Origin: an uncultured Ruminococcus sp.
GTDB taxonomy: Bacteria; Bacillota; Clostridia; Oscillospirales; Ruminococcaceae
Assembly (NCBI RefSeq): GCF_937915125.1
Contig: NZ_CALDMP010000055.1
Coordinates: 1-37,160 of the forward strand
Reading direction: 5' to 3'
Length of the DNA stretch: 37,160 bases
This document shows positions 23,702 to 31,799 of this stretch, piece by piece. The translations under genes and the position numbers were made by a program. Positions within the stretch are counted from its first letter, which is position 1. Every line of letters begins with the position of its first letter. A model generated the notes under the pieces. It did no database searches and was not told the DNA's origin. It was given only the letters and a program-made list of their open reading frames with translations.

Positions 23702-26035
23702 TTATTTTGTGTATTCTTCAAATAGCCAGAATGTTTCCTTTTCATTTTCCGAATACTGATCTGCCGGGTAGATACGAATACGTACCTTCATTCCATTTGG
23801 CTTATGATACGTATGTTCCGGATTCTTTCCCGCACGCAGCATCTGATCGATGTTCTGATAATTGAGAAATTCCTGCAATCCTTCTTTGTCATCAGGATGC
23901 ACATGCTTCACAATGTAAATCTCCATTGCTGGCAGAAAATGATTTGCAGTTTTCTCCAGTTTTTCCGTAAAGTGCTGGGGGCAATAGATACTCCTGGTGG
24001 AATCTGTATTCAGATTAACCACATATACGCCCATGAAATAGGAGGAAATGATGCGTATGAAATTGTCTGCATCTTTTTTCTCCAGCAGGATCTTCTCCAG
24101 CTTCCGGTTCATTTCCCGTGCCTTGGAGATATTGCCTTTTTTCTGATAGTACAGCCGTTTTGCCTCATACATTTTGCATTCTGCATCGGCAACCAGATGA
24201 TCCAGGTGCACTGCTGTGTGCAGCCACGATGTTCCTACAGAAATATGATAGTCCTTTTCCTGCATTTTTTCATGGAGCAACGAAAGTTTTCTTTCTACAT
24301 CCTTTTCGGAGCAGTGGTGGCAGAACACCACAAATTCATCGCCGCCAATTCGATATGCATCATTGCTCCCAAAGATTTCTTTTAATGAATCACCAATGTA
24401 TCGCAGCATGGCATCTCCGGCAGCATGTCCCAGATGATTGTTCAGTTCATGCAGACCGTTTGCATCTGCATAAATACAGCAGAGAGACTCATCTTTGATA
24501 TTGGCATACGAGTTCAAAGCAAGCTGGTAGCTATTGCGGTTTTTCAAACCTGTTACTGCATCTATGGTGCCCATTCTCTGGATCAGCTGATAGGAATTCA
24601 TATTTTGCAGTGTCAGCAGAAAGTTTCCTGCAACACATTCCAGCAAAACGCCGTCAGACCATACCTCCTGCATGTTGAGACTTGCCAGCAGAGCAATGAG
24701 CCGATTTTCTGTATCACGCACAGGAACAAGGATCATATTGTAGATGTGATGGAGTGCCAGTGCCTCTTGTTCATCTTTTGCCAGCCGGGACAAATCCTTT
24801 GGATAGAACATGAGTGTTTTACCGTCACGAAGAGATTTCCACATTCTCGGCGGTGCATCGCGCAGCAGCAAACCTTTGAGATCCTCCTCCGACATAGCGC
24901 CATTTTCACCGTGCCAGGAATAAAGCGCTGTTTCTCCCTCGTTCCGGATAACCGTCAGAATGACTGCTTCTGCAGTGAGCATACTCCCGACAATATGAAG
25001 TGCATTCGGTATCAATTCCGGTTTTTTTGGCGCATCGTACAGTGCCTGCTGAACATTATACATGTACAGAGACTGTGACAGCTGACGTTCTTTTTGCATC
25101 GCTTCCTTGCGATTCCGGAGAAGCGTCCAGATGAAATACAGCAGAAACGCTACAATATAAATAGCTGCCAGAATATAAATGACGTAACGAATCTTTCTGG
25201 CGTTGGAAAATACTACGCTTTCTGGTACGGTTACCTGTACCATCCACCGATTGATGCCAGCAGGACTATAACGAGTGTAGAGGTATTCATCGTATGTATT
25301 TGAGCGAAATGCAAAATATCCTGCTTTTCCCTGGGTAATATGATTTTTCATGTCCTCAAAATCATATCCCTGTCTGACTTCCTGGATGTTCATTTCAGGA
25401 TCGTTGATATTTCCAAGAGAATCATGCAGTGTATCCAGAAGGAAGTCCCCGGTTTCTCCATCAATAATATAAAGATCACATTGCCCTTCAAAAGCGTTGA
25501 TAGTAAACTGGTTTGCAAAGGTATCCAGATCTACAAAACCATAGAGAATCCCACTGAGAATGCCGTCCTGGACAACAGGAACTGTCATATAGAGATATTT
25601 TTCGTCTGGCTCACTGGAACGGGTACATATCCCAGAAACATAAGGCGTCTTTATCGATTCTTTCCGGAAGTCAAGATCCAAACCCATATCTTTCTGGTCG
25701 GTACACCGTACGGACTGATCTGGCAAAAGAATCGCCAGGGCTGCAAAACTACTCTGACACTGAAAAGCCTCTAAGTGTTCCATAGCTACTGTTCCAGTGA
25801 TATTGTCATGGGTTACCAGAATGCTCGACAAAATCTCCAATTCTTCCTCGTTATTGCGAATCTCACTTCGGATGTCAGACGAAAGCTGATTCGCCGTGTC
25901 ATTTAGGGTGCGGTAACAGGACTTTGTGGCAATTTGGTTGACTTGAAGCGTGGCAGCAACAAAACAAATCGCAAGAATCAGAGCAATCACTAAAACTGTA
26001 ATAATATTCCATTTTATAGAATGCTTTTTCTTCAT
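23702..26035 (-). CDS. Membrane-bound diguanylate cyclase (Cache-GAF-GGDEF-PAS-like)
   Basis: This 777-residue sensor begins with a membrane helix at about 9-31, followed by an extracellular Cache-like sensor to about 275 and a second helix near 285-305. A GAF-like domain (about 325-490) precedes a GGDEF domain. The active-site motif IGGDEF is intact at about 562-566, and metal/substrate residues in YADANGLHELNNHLGHAAGD are kept. The inhibitory RxxD site five residues before GGDEF is absent (FGSN instead), so product inhibition may be weak. The about 110-residue tail (YFMGVYVVNLNTDSTRSIYC...) looks PAS-like, an unusual place after GGDEF. It should make c-di-GMP in response to an external ligand. 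It has its own promoter. Confidence 0.88.
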   Translation of the reverse strand: MKKKHSIKWNIITVLVIALILAICFVAATLQVNQIATKSCYRTLNDTANQLSSDIRSEIRNNEEELEILSSILVTHDNITGTVAMEHLEAFQCQSSFAALAILLPDQSVRCTDQKDMGLDLDFRKESIKTPYVSGICTRSSEPDEKYLYMTVPVVQDGILSGILYGFVDLDTFANQFTINAFEGQCDLYIIDGETGDFLLDTLHDSLGNINDPEMNIQEVRQGYDFEDMKNHITQGKAGYFAFRSNTYDEYLYTRYSPAGINRWMVQVTVPESVVFSNARKIRYVIYILAAIYIVAFLLYFIWTLLRNRKEAMQKERQLSQSLYMYNVQQALYDAPKKPELIPNALHIVGSMLTAEAVILTVIRNEGETALYSWHGENGAMSEEDLKGLLLRDAPPRMWKSLRDGKTLMFYPKDLSRLAKDEQEALALHHIYNMILVPVRDTENRLIALLASLNMQEVWSDGVLLECVAGNFLLTLQNMNSYQLIQRMGTIDAVTGLKNRNSYQLALNSYANIKDESLCCIYADANGLHELNNHLGHAAGDAMLRYIGDSLKEIFGSNDAYRIGGDEFVVFCHHCSEKDVERKLSLLHEKMQEKDYHISVGTSWLHTAVHLDHLVADAECKMYEAKRLYYQKKGNISKAREMNRKLEKILLEKKDADNFIRIISSYFMGVYVVNLNTDSTRSIYCPQHFTEKLEKTANHFLPAMEIYIVKHVHPDDKEGLQEFLNYQNIDQMLRAGKNPEHTYHKPNGMKVRIRIYPADQYSENEKETFWLFEEYTK

Positions 26036-26068
26036 GCTGTCACACTCCCCGAAAATATACTTTTTCTT

Positions 26069-26097
26069 ATTTTAACATATATCGCCTCATTTTTCAA
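26069..26097 (-). promoter_or_regulatory. Promoter of the GGDEF gene
   Basis: On the minus strand TTGAAA (26097-26092) and TAAAAT (26074-26069) are 17 bases apart, about 35 bases upstream of the start codon. Confidence 0.7.
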
Positions 26098-26202
26098 TAC
26101 TTTTCTCAAATATTTCTATTTTCCATATATAACAGTAGAAAAAATTATGCAAAATCACGAAAGAAGTGGTTTTCCTTTAAGGTTCCGAAAACAATTACAG
26201 TT

Positions 26203-27708
26203 TTATCTTGCCTTTTGTTTGAGGGTATCCACAAATTGCGAAAAATGCAGTTTTCCATTTTTATCCCGTTTGAAAACACCGGCATCCAGAAGGACTTCTT
26301 CAAAAACGACACCAATTTCTTGCCGAACAATTACACCGGCAGTCTGTTTATTTGCATCTGGATAGCGTTCTTTCAGCGCTGCGATCCATTCTGCATGACA
26401 GGCGATAGGATCGTCTTTCTGAAACTGCATATCCGTATAAAGTGCCTTTTCCAAAAGGGGCAGCTCTGCGGCAAGCCGTGCCGGAAGAACTGCAAGTCCC
26501 ATGACTTCGATCAGTCCGATGTTCTCCTTTTTGATATGGTGCAGGGAGGGATTCGGATGGAATACACCCAGTGGTCTATCTGCTGTAGTCAAATTATTCC
26601 GCAGCACAAGGTCGCATTCATATAATCTGCCGCGCATTCTGGCAATGGGCGTGATAGTATTATGGGGCGTGCCATCGGTTTCAGCGAAGATTCCTGCTTC
26701 GGGATCACTGTATTGCCGCCAAGCCGTCAGGATATGGTCGCACGCCCCAGCCAATGCAGTGCGGTTTTCACTTTGCAGACGGATGACAGACATAGGCCAT
26801 TTTACGATGCCGGCTTGTACTTCCGGAAAAATTGGCAGCAGAAAAGACGTTTCCACTGGTGCCTTCTCCATGGGAAAGGTGTAATGTCCGCCCTGGAAGT
26901 GCTCATGGCTGAGGATAGAACCACCCACAATGGGGAGATCCGCATTGGAACCGATAAAATAATGGGGCAGAAAATCCAGAACATCAAAAAGTTTTTCAAA
27001 CACTGCTGCATCGATTTTCATGGGAATGTGTTTCTGATTGAATACGATGCAGTGCTCATTATAATAGCCGTAAGGAGAATATTGCAGCGCCCAGGCTTCA
27101 CCGTTCACCTGAATGGGAATCGGGCGGAGATTTTGTCTTGCCGGATGGGTCTGTGTGCCGGCAAAACCTGTGTTTTCCAGGCATAGCTGACACGCCGGGT
27201 ATGCTGTTTTCGGCTGGTTTCTTGCAGCGGCAATATCCCGCGGATCTTTTTCCGGCTTGGAACGGTTGATGGTGATATCCAGTGTACCATATTCACTTGC
27301 ATATGTCCAGCGGATATCTCTGGAGATTCTGCCGGCACGGACATAGTTTGTGTCCTGGCTGTACTTGTAATACCAGTCTGTGGCAGCTTCGGGACTATTC
27401 TGATAAGCCGAGGAAAACCGACGGATGACTTCGTGAGGCATCGCTGTAAAAAGTCCCATGATTCTGGTATCAAACAAATCCTTTGCAGCATTGGTTTCAG
27501 CGATAATGCCCTGCTCACAGGCAAAAGCAACCAGTTCGTCCAGGATCTCATCCAATGAACGGCTGACCACAGTTTCGGGCGCTTCTTCCCATGCGGAAAG
27601 TTGAAGCAGATCCATGAGCTGATTGCGCATATAGATACTGTCATCCGGAGTCAGAAGTTCCTTTTGGATGCCATATTCGATCAGTTCCTGTATTGTTTTA
27701 CAAATCAT
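26203..27708 (-). CDS. galT: Class II galactose-1-phosphate uridylyltransferase
   Basis: This enzyme is 501 residues from ATG at 27708, seven bases after GGGAGG; an earlier ATG at 27714 is too close to that site. It belongs to the long Firmicute GalT2 type, not the E. coli type. Signatures are YACQLCLENTGFAG-like PACQLCLENTGF, YNEHCIVFNQKHIPMKI, and the nucleophile region GGSILSHEHFQGGHYTFPM. It transfers UMP between UDP-glucose and galactose-1-phosphate in the Leloir pathway. It follows the GH43 gene on the same strand with a structured 100-base spacer, so galactose released from hemicellulose is a likely substrate. No galK or galE is in the window. Confidence 0.93.
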   Translation of the reverse strand: MICKTIQELIEYGIQKELLTPDDSIYMRNQLMDLLQLSAWEEAPETVVSRSLDEILDELVAFACEQGIIAETNAAKDLFDTRIMGLFTAMPHEVIRRFSSAYQNSPEAATDWYYKYSQDTNYVRAGRISRDIRWTYASEYGTLDITINRSKPEKDPRDIAAARNQPKTAYPACQLCLENTGFAGTQTHPARQNLRPIPIQVNGEAWALQYSPYGYYNEHCIVFNQKHIPMKIDAAVFEKLFDVLDFLPHYFIGSNADLPIVGGSILSHEHFQGGHYTFPMEKAPVETSFLLPIFPEVQAGIVKWPMSVIRLQSENRTALAGACDHILTAWRQYSDPEAGIFAETDGTPHNTITPIARMRGRLYECDLVLRNNLTTADRPLGVFHPNPSLHHIKKENIGLIEVMGLAVLPARLAAELPLLEKALYTDMQFQKDDPIACHAEWIAALKERYPDANKQTAGVIVRQEIGVVFEEVLLDAGVFKRDKNGKLHFSQFVDTLKQKAR

Positions 27709-27728
27709 GTGCATTCCTCCCCGATTCC

Positions 27729-27798
27729 AAGGAACCGCTGATGAAATCCCACCTTACAGATACGCATCTTGTGCACCAGATTTCATCAAGGATTCCCC
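27729..27798. repeat. Inverted repeat in the GH43-galT spacer
   Basis: AAGGAACCGCTGATGAAATC and GATTTCATCAAGGATTCCCC are imperfect inverted repeats about 30 bases apart. On the minus-strand mRNA they form a long stem between the GH43 stop and the galT ribosome-binding site. There is no T-run to suggest a simple terminator. Confidence 0.75.
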
Positions 27799-27808
27799 AG
27801 TTTTTTCA

Positions 27809-29290
27809 TTATGCAAACTGAATTTCTTTCACAGCGATCTCACCGGTGCCGGAATAGATCAGATAAAGCGGGTGTACACCATCGCTTATATTCAGCGGTG
27901 CTGTGCTTGTCGTCCATGTTTCTGAGGGTGTTACCGGAATCTCAGCAACAACATTGCCACCCACGGCATCATAGGCAGTCAGTGTGCCAGTACCGGTGCC
28001 TTTCAGTTGTACGCCAAGGCTTTTTGCGCCCATAAAGCTGAAATACTTATATCCCAGCATAGTACCCGACTGAATCTCTGCAATAAACCGATCCTCGCCG
28101 CAGTGAGTGACATTCGGGAAACTGTCCGTATAGATTTTGTTTGCGCCGTGGGGCATGTGACCATTGGTGATATTGCAGGCAATGACTGCGGGATAGATTC
28201 CCTCTGCCTTGAGTGGTCCATCATTTAAGCCGCAAGAGGTGATCTCTACCTGTACAATAGAGCCGTCCGACTGGATGGTGATCTTTTCGGCACATGCCTG
28301 CCGACTATAGTCGGATTTATGGGTCAGGCGGTGGTAGAATACATACCATTGCCCATTGATATTTTCAATGCTGCCATGGGTTGTTCCTGTCATATTCAGG
28401 CGATCTTTTTCTGCTCTTCCCTCATATCCTACATCACCGTTAGAGACAATGGTACCGCCGAAAGTGAAATCACGGTCAGGATATTTACTAGTGGCATAGC
28501 ACAGTTCATGATTTTTCCAGGAAGAATAGATGAAATAATAGATATCCCCTACCTTGCGGATGGAGCTTGCCTCAAAGAACGGATGTTCTTCAAAGCTTGT
28601 TCCCTTGGTTTGATACGGAATAATATGCTTCGGTGCTTCCCGGACGGTGAGCATGTCGTCTTCCACAACTACCATGCATGGTCCCATGACGCTTTCCGGC
28701 GTATTCAGGATCTCTTCCCGGGTTTTGTGAAACTGCTTTACCTCGTCCTGGATCAGCGCTTCGTTGGTGCGGAAATCCGGAGTTTCCTCGTGAGGAAACT
28801 GTGTACCGTAGTAGATGCGGATCGTACCGTTATCGTTGATGACACCGGGATCAAAGCAGATATATTTCAGCATAGGACTGCCGTCAGGCCAGCGGACAAA
28901 TCCAAGATACCGATATGCGCCTGCCGGTGTATCGCTGACTGCTACGCTGATAGGACCATAATAGCCGCCGACGCCGTCTCTGCCGGACATGCAATAATAA
29001 AGGTAGTATCTGCCGTCATTTCCTCTGACAACATCTGGCGCATACATATATTTCCGCGCAGTGGGGTATGCCGGATCCTGGTCTGCACGGTAAATGGTTC
29101 CCTCACATCGCCAATCGGAAAGATCATCGATGGGTGCCGAATAAACGGTATAATCCTGCATGCAGAACGTTTCGCCGCCCTCTTTATCATGAGAGCCGTA
29201 GAGATATACCCGGTCACCAAATACATGAGGTTCACCGTCGGGGATACATTCATAAATCGGAAGAAATGGATTGTAAACCTGCTTTTTCAT
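27809..29290 (-). CDS. Intracellular GH43 glycosidase with C-terminal CBM6-like module
   Basis: The protein is 493 residues from ATG at 29290; the in-frame TTG at 29299 is too close to the AAAGGA site. It has no signal peptide, so it acts on imported oligosaccharides. GH43 propeller features are the N-terminal base Asp in IPDGEPHVFGDRVYLYGSHD, the pKa modulator region YICFDPGVIND, and the acid Glu in HPFFEASSIRK. The last about 130 residues (GYKYFSFMGAKSLGVQLKGT to the end) form a CBM6-like beta-sandwich. Likely activities are arabinofuranosidase, xylosidase or galactanase; the pairing with galT would fit a galactose-releasing enzyme. The exact substrate is not readable from sequence. Confidence 0.9.
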   Translation of the reverse strand: MKKQVYNPFLPIYECIPDGEPHVFGDRVYLYGSHDKEGGETFCMQDYTVYSAPIDDLSDWRCEGTIYRADQDPAYPTARKYMYAPDVVRGNDGRYYLYYCMSGRDGVGGYYGPISVAVSDTPAGAYRYLGFVRWPDGSPMLKYICFDPGVINDNGTIRIYYGTQFPHEETPDFRTNEALIQDEVKQFHKTREEILNTPESVMGPCMVVVEDDMLTVREAPKHIIPYQTKGTSFEEHPFFEASSIRKVGDIYYFIYSSWKNHELCYATSKYPDRDFTFGGTIVSNGDVGYEGRAEKDRLNMTGTTHGSIENINGQWYVFYHRLTHKSDYSRQACAEKITIQSDGSIVQVEITSCGLNDGPLKAEGIYPAVIACNITNGHMPHGANKIYTDSFPNVTHCGEDRFIAEIQSGTMLGYKYFSFMGAKSLGVQLKGTGTGTLTAYDAVGGNVVAEIPVTPSETWTTSTAPLNISDGVHPLYLIYSGTGEIAVKEIQFA

Positions 29291-29356
29291 GGCTGTCAAG
29301 TCCTTTCAGTTTGAATATCTACATCGTATATGCATGAACATATGGATGATAAGACT

Positions 29357-29385
29357 ATTATAATAATTTCACTTCCCTGTGTCAA
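29357..29385 (-). promoter_or_regulatory. Promoter of the GH43-galT unit
   Basis: On the minus strand TTGACA (29385-29380) and TATAAT (29362-29357) are 17 bases apart. It contains CTATTGACA but lacks the second arm of the sulfur operator. Confidence 0.88.
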
Positions 29386-29470
29386 TAGATTTTTTGTGCT
29401 GTTTCTATGCTGATTTGTAAAATGAATTCTGAGGGGCTTATCGAATATTGCTGCTGAGACAAGTCCTTTT

Positions 29471-29646
29471 AAGGCAATACCGCACAAAGATTGTGCGTCA
29501 GATGCGCCGTCAGATTTTTCGTCAGATGAAACAAAAAGCGCAGTGAATACTTTGTGTATTCACGAGCATTTTTGTGAAATATGACGCAAAATATGCAAGC
29601 ATATGACGTGCAAAGCCGTCAGGCGCTCTTTGTGCGGTGTTGCCTT
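29471..29646. repeat. Palindromic repeat, long copy D (176 bp)
   Basis: Ends are AAGGCAATACCGCACAAAGA and its near complement TCTTTGTGCGGTGTTGCCTT, flanked on both sides by TTAA-like sequence. It is nearly identical to copy G, with a handful of differences in 176 bp. The inner hairpin GTGAATAC-tttgt-GTATTCAC is perfect. It has no credible ORF. It lies between the divergent GH43 and tRNA promoters. Confidence 0.93.
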
Positions 29647-29713
29647 AAATATATATCGATAATAAATATCATTTTATATTTTACATTGATATGAGAAAAA
29701 TTCTGAAAATCGC

Positions 29714-29742
29714 TTGACTTTTTTTTGAAGATGTGGTATACT
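29714..29742 (+). promoter_or_regulatory. Promoter of tRNA-Leu
   Basis: TTGACT (29714-29719) and TATACT (29737-29742) are 17 bases apart. The predicted start is about 13 bases before the mature tRNA 5' end. Confidence 0.85.
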
Positions 29743-29762
29743 AAACGCATGTGCTATGAAAA

Positions 29763-29850
29763 GCCGCCGTGGCGGAATAGGCAGACGCAGTGGACTTAAA
29801 ATCCACCAATCATTGCGATTGTACCGGTTCAAGTCCGGTCGGCGGCACCA
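29763..29850 (+). tRNA. tRNA-Leu (anticodon UAA)
   Basis: The acceptor stem GCCGCCG pairs with CGGCGGC, the discriminator is A and CCA is encoded. The anticodon arm TGGACTTAAAATCCA places TAA at the anticodon. A long variable arm CAATC-attgc-GATTG marks a class II tRNA. The T arm is CCGGTTCAAGTCCGG. All four arms pair without mismatches that I can see. Confidence 0.97.
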
Positions 29851-29857
29851 ATAACAA

Positions 29858-29896
29858 GGCTGCTGTACTTCTATGTAAGTGCAGCAGCCCTTTTTT
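29858..29896 (+). terminator. Terminator of tRNA-Leu
   Basis: GGCTGCTGTACTT and AAGTGCAGCAGCC form a 13-bp stem with one G-U pair, followed by TTTTTT. It lies seven bases after the CCA end. Confidence 0.93.
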
Positions 29897-29922
29897 ATTC
29901 GATTTTATCACATTTTTCAACT

Positions 29923-29972
29923 AAGGCAACACCGCACAAAGAGTGCCTGTCGGCTTTGCGCGGTATTGTCCT
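29923..29972. repeat. Palindromic repeat, short copy E
   Basis: AAGGCAACACCGCACAAAGA and the complement CGCGGTATTGTCCT enclose a tiny loop, so the copy is one 50-bp hairpin. Its right end overlaps the stop codon of the SodC-like gene. Confidence 0.88.
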
Positions 29973-30432
29973 AAGATGCAATAATGCCACACGCAATTTT
30001 TTCACCAGAATTTCCAGATGGCTGGGTGTGATAATCATCGGAATGTGCATGCAGGATCACAGTATGACCGCATACCTGTGACGGACGAAACCGATCCGTA
30101 TATACCGCACTCCATGCATAACCATTATTGCTCAGCAGTGCAGGCAAATCGCCTGTATGAAACGGGTGGGGCATGTCATGCAGATCCAGATGCGTTCCTG
30201 CATTGGCAAAAGGATCTTTTGTATTTCCGCTGCATATACGTCCCATATGGATGTGCATGGCGAAAAAGCCGTTTTTCGCAGGAAGTCCATTGATCTCTGA
30301 AAAAATGACCGTACCTTGGCATACATCGAAAAAAAGGACTGTTCCGCAGATTTCTGGATAGAGATCAGATCCATGCAGTATTGCAGTACAACAAGGATCG
30401 CGGAGCAGAAGACGTTTTGGAATCGAAAACAT
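29971..30432 (-). CDS. sodC: Cytoplasmic Cu/Zn superoxide dismutase-like protein
   Basis: This 153-residue SodC-family protein has no signal peptide. Copper-site candidates are His60 and His62 in MHIHMG, with His128 in VILHAHSDD. The zinc loop NAGTHLDLHDMPHPFHTGDLP supplies His81, His89, His92 and Asp95. Cys67 and Cys148 match the conserved disulfide pair. The C-terminal SGNSGEKIACGII is diagnostic. The missing signal peptide is unusual for bacterial SodC and suggests a cytosolic role or a SOD-like protein without full activity. The stop codon TAG lies in repeat copy E, so the C-terminus is defined by that insertion. It follows the AraC gene, separated by repeat F. Confidence 0.88.
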   Translation of the reverse strand: MFSIPKRLLLRDPCCTAILHGSDLYPEICGTVLFFDVCQGTVIFSEINGLPAKNGFFAMHIHMGRICSGNTKDPFANAGTHLDLHDMPHPFHTGDLPALLSNNGYAWSAVYTDRFRPSQVCGHTVILHAHSDDYHTQPSGNSGEKIACGIIAS

Positions 30433-30501
30433 ATGATCACCTACTACTCAGTTGTTCAAGGCGTACTGATGAAATTTCTCCTGTCAGCACATTCTGATTG
30501 T

Positions 30502-30550
30502 AAGACAACACCGCACAAAGAGCGCCCGACGACATTATCCGGTGTTTCCA
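30502..30550. repeat. Palindromic repeat, short copy F
   Basis: AAGACAACACCGCACAAAGA followed by GCGCCCGACGAC and the end CCGGTGTTTCC forms a short diverged copy of the family. It lies in the 176-base gap between the AraC stop and the sodC start. Confidence 0.8.
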
Positions 30551-30608
30551 TAAAAAATATGCAATTCTAAGAAAAAATATGCCGATTGTAATTGAGCTCA
30601 CCCTGACT

Positions 30609-31361
30609 TTAAAATGGCTGCATCAATTCTGTTCGGAATTTCAAGTCCCGAAATTGTTTTGGCGTAATACCAACTTTTTTGGAAAACACCTGTATGAAAT
30701 GGCTCTGAGAAGAAAAAGAAAACAAATTTGCAATTTCTGCAAAGCTACGGTCAGAAAATTGCAACAATTGTTTTGCTGCTAGTATTTTCTGATCCAAAAT
30801 ATAACTATGCAGCGTGCACCCCATTTGTTCTCGGAACAGGCGGCTCAGATAACTCGGGTGTAGACGAACTACCTTAGCAAGCGTTTCGACTGTGACTTTT
30901 TCATGCAGGTGACTGTAAATATAGTTCAGGCAAATGGTGATCGGCTTTGAATAGGCTGTTCCGCTGCGGATATGGCGCATTCGTTTCGTAAAATCCAGAC
31001 ATGCTGTATCATGCAGTTCTTCTATCATATCTTCCGTGACTGCCTCATCAATTTTGTGAATATAAAAGTCACTGATACGGTATGCCTGTTCCCCCGGCAT
31101 GCCGCCTTCAATACAAAATCGTGTAACCATTGCCAACATAATGATACAATGGTATCGAAAGTTCTGTACCATATCGAAAGAAAGAACGGTTTCCTTTGCA
31201 ATACGCCAATATTGTCTGCTTTTTAAATTCCGAGTTACACCATCCATATCCCCCTGCTGTACCATATTGTAAAAAACGAATTCTGTTTCCGGTGGTTCGT
31301 GCTGCTGCACATGCTCCTGCCGTTCCTGTTCTTCTTTTAACCATTCCAGTTCCAGTGTCAT
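30609..31361 (-). CDS. AraC/XylS-family transcriptional regulator
   Basis: This 250-residue protein has a C-terminal AraC DNA-binding domain (about residues 145-245). The first helix-turn-helix is VTVETLAKVVRLHPSYLSRLFREQMG, the second RSFAEIANLFSFSSQSHFIQVFSKKVGITPKQFR. The N-terminal about 140 residues match no sensor domain I recognise; they are helical and Met/Gln-rich, as in YesN-like stand-alone regulators. It is transcribed away from the GH5 gene, so control of that gene or of itself is plausible. Confidence 0.92.
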   Translation of the reverse strand: MTLELEWLKEEQERQEHVQQHEPPETEFVFYNMVQQGDMDGVTRNLKSRQYWRIAKETVLSFDMVQNFRYHCIIMLAMVTRFCIEGGMPGEQAYRISDFYIHKIDEAVTEDMIEELHDTACLDFTKRMRHIRSGTAYSKPITICLNYIYSHLHEKVTVETLAKVVRLHPSYLSRLFREQMGCTLHSYILDQKILAAKQLLQFSDRSFAEIANLFSFSSQSHFIQVFSKKVGITPKQFRDLKFRTELMQPF

Positions 31362-31384
31362 TTGCTATTCTCCCTTCTTTCGTT

Positions 31385-31560
31385 AGGACAATACCGCACA
31401 AAGATTGCGCGTCAGGTGCGCCGTCAGATTTTTCGTCAGATGAAACAAAAAGCGCAGTGAATACTTTGTGTATTCACGAGCATTTTTGTGAAATATGACG
31501 CAAAATATGCAAGCATATGACGTGCAAAGCCGTCAGGCGCTCTTTGTGCGGTGTTGCCTT
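31385..31560. repeat. Palindromic repeat, long copy G (176 bp)
   Basis: This is the same length as copy D and almost identical to it, differing at a few positions near the left end. On the minus strand it sits between the putative AraC promoter and the AraC ribosome-binding site, so it would be transcribed as most of the AraC leader. Confidence 0.93.
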
Positions 31561-31655
31561 AGATTTTTTCGAAAAGGTATGCTGATACCCTTGCAAAAAC
31601 GGATCCGCATATTTTTCACAGTTCATCACAAAAAGACGAATTTTTGTCAACAGAT

Positions 31656-31684
31656 ATTATATCATATTTTTGATATAAAAGCAA
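31656..31684 (-). promoter_or_regulatory. Probable promoter of the AraC gene
   Basis: On the minus strand TTGCTT (31684-31679) and TATAAT (31661-31656) are 17 bases apart. The surrounding 31651-31700 is AT-rich with repeated GATAT/ATATC words that could bind a regulator. Confidence 0.6.
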
Positions 31685-31709
31685 GTTTTTTGATATCATT
31701 TTTTTTGTT

Positions 31710-31737
31710 TTCCACGTAAAATAGAACTGATTATATT
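31710..31737 (+). promoter_or_regulatory. Weak candidate promoter of the GH5 gene
   Basis: TTCCAC (31710-31715) and TATATT (31732-31737) have a 16-base spacer. The weak -35 would suit an activator-dependent promoter, in keeping with the divergent AraC gene. Confidence 0.35.
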
Positions 31738-31799
31738 CCCTATTCTGAATCAAACAAACCTTTGAAAAGGCACTAAATGATTCGCAGGAGGTTTTATAC

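Noticed and set aside
28319..29314. Plus-strand open frame of 331 codons opposite the GH43 gene
   Set aside because: It is antisense to conserved GH43 motifs, with no ribosome-binding site or recognisable domain.
29357..29385. Third copy of the sulfur operator at the GH43 promoter (CTATTGACA)
   Set aside because: The second palindrome arm TAGG is absent, and the match is explained by the -35 consensus TTGACA.
29471..31560. Short open frames inside the palindromic repeats (products with SRQALFVRCC-like strings)
   Set aside because: The same words recur wherever a repeat copy lies, in frames that depend on the insertion. They are translations of the repeat, not genes.
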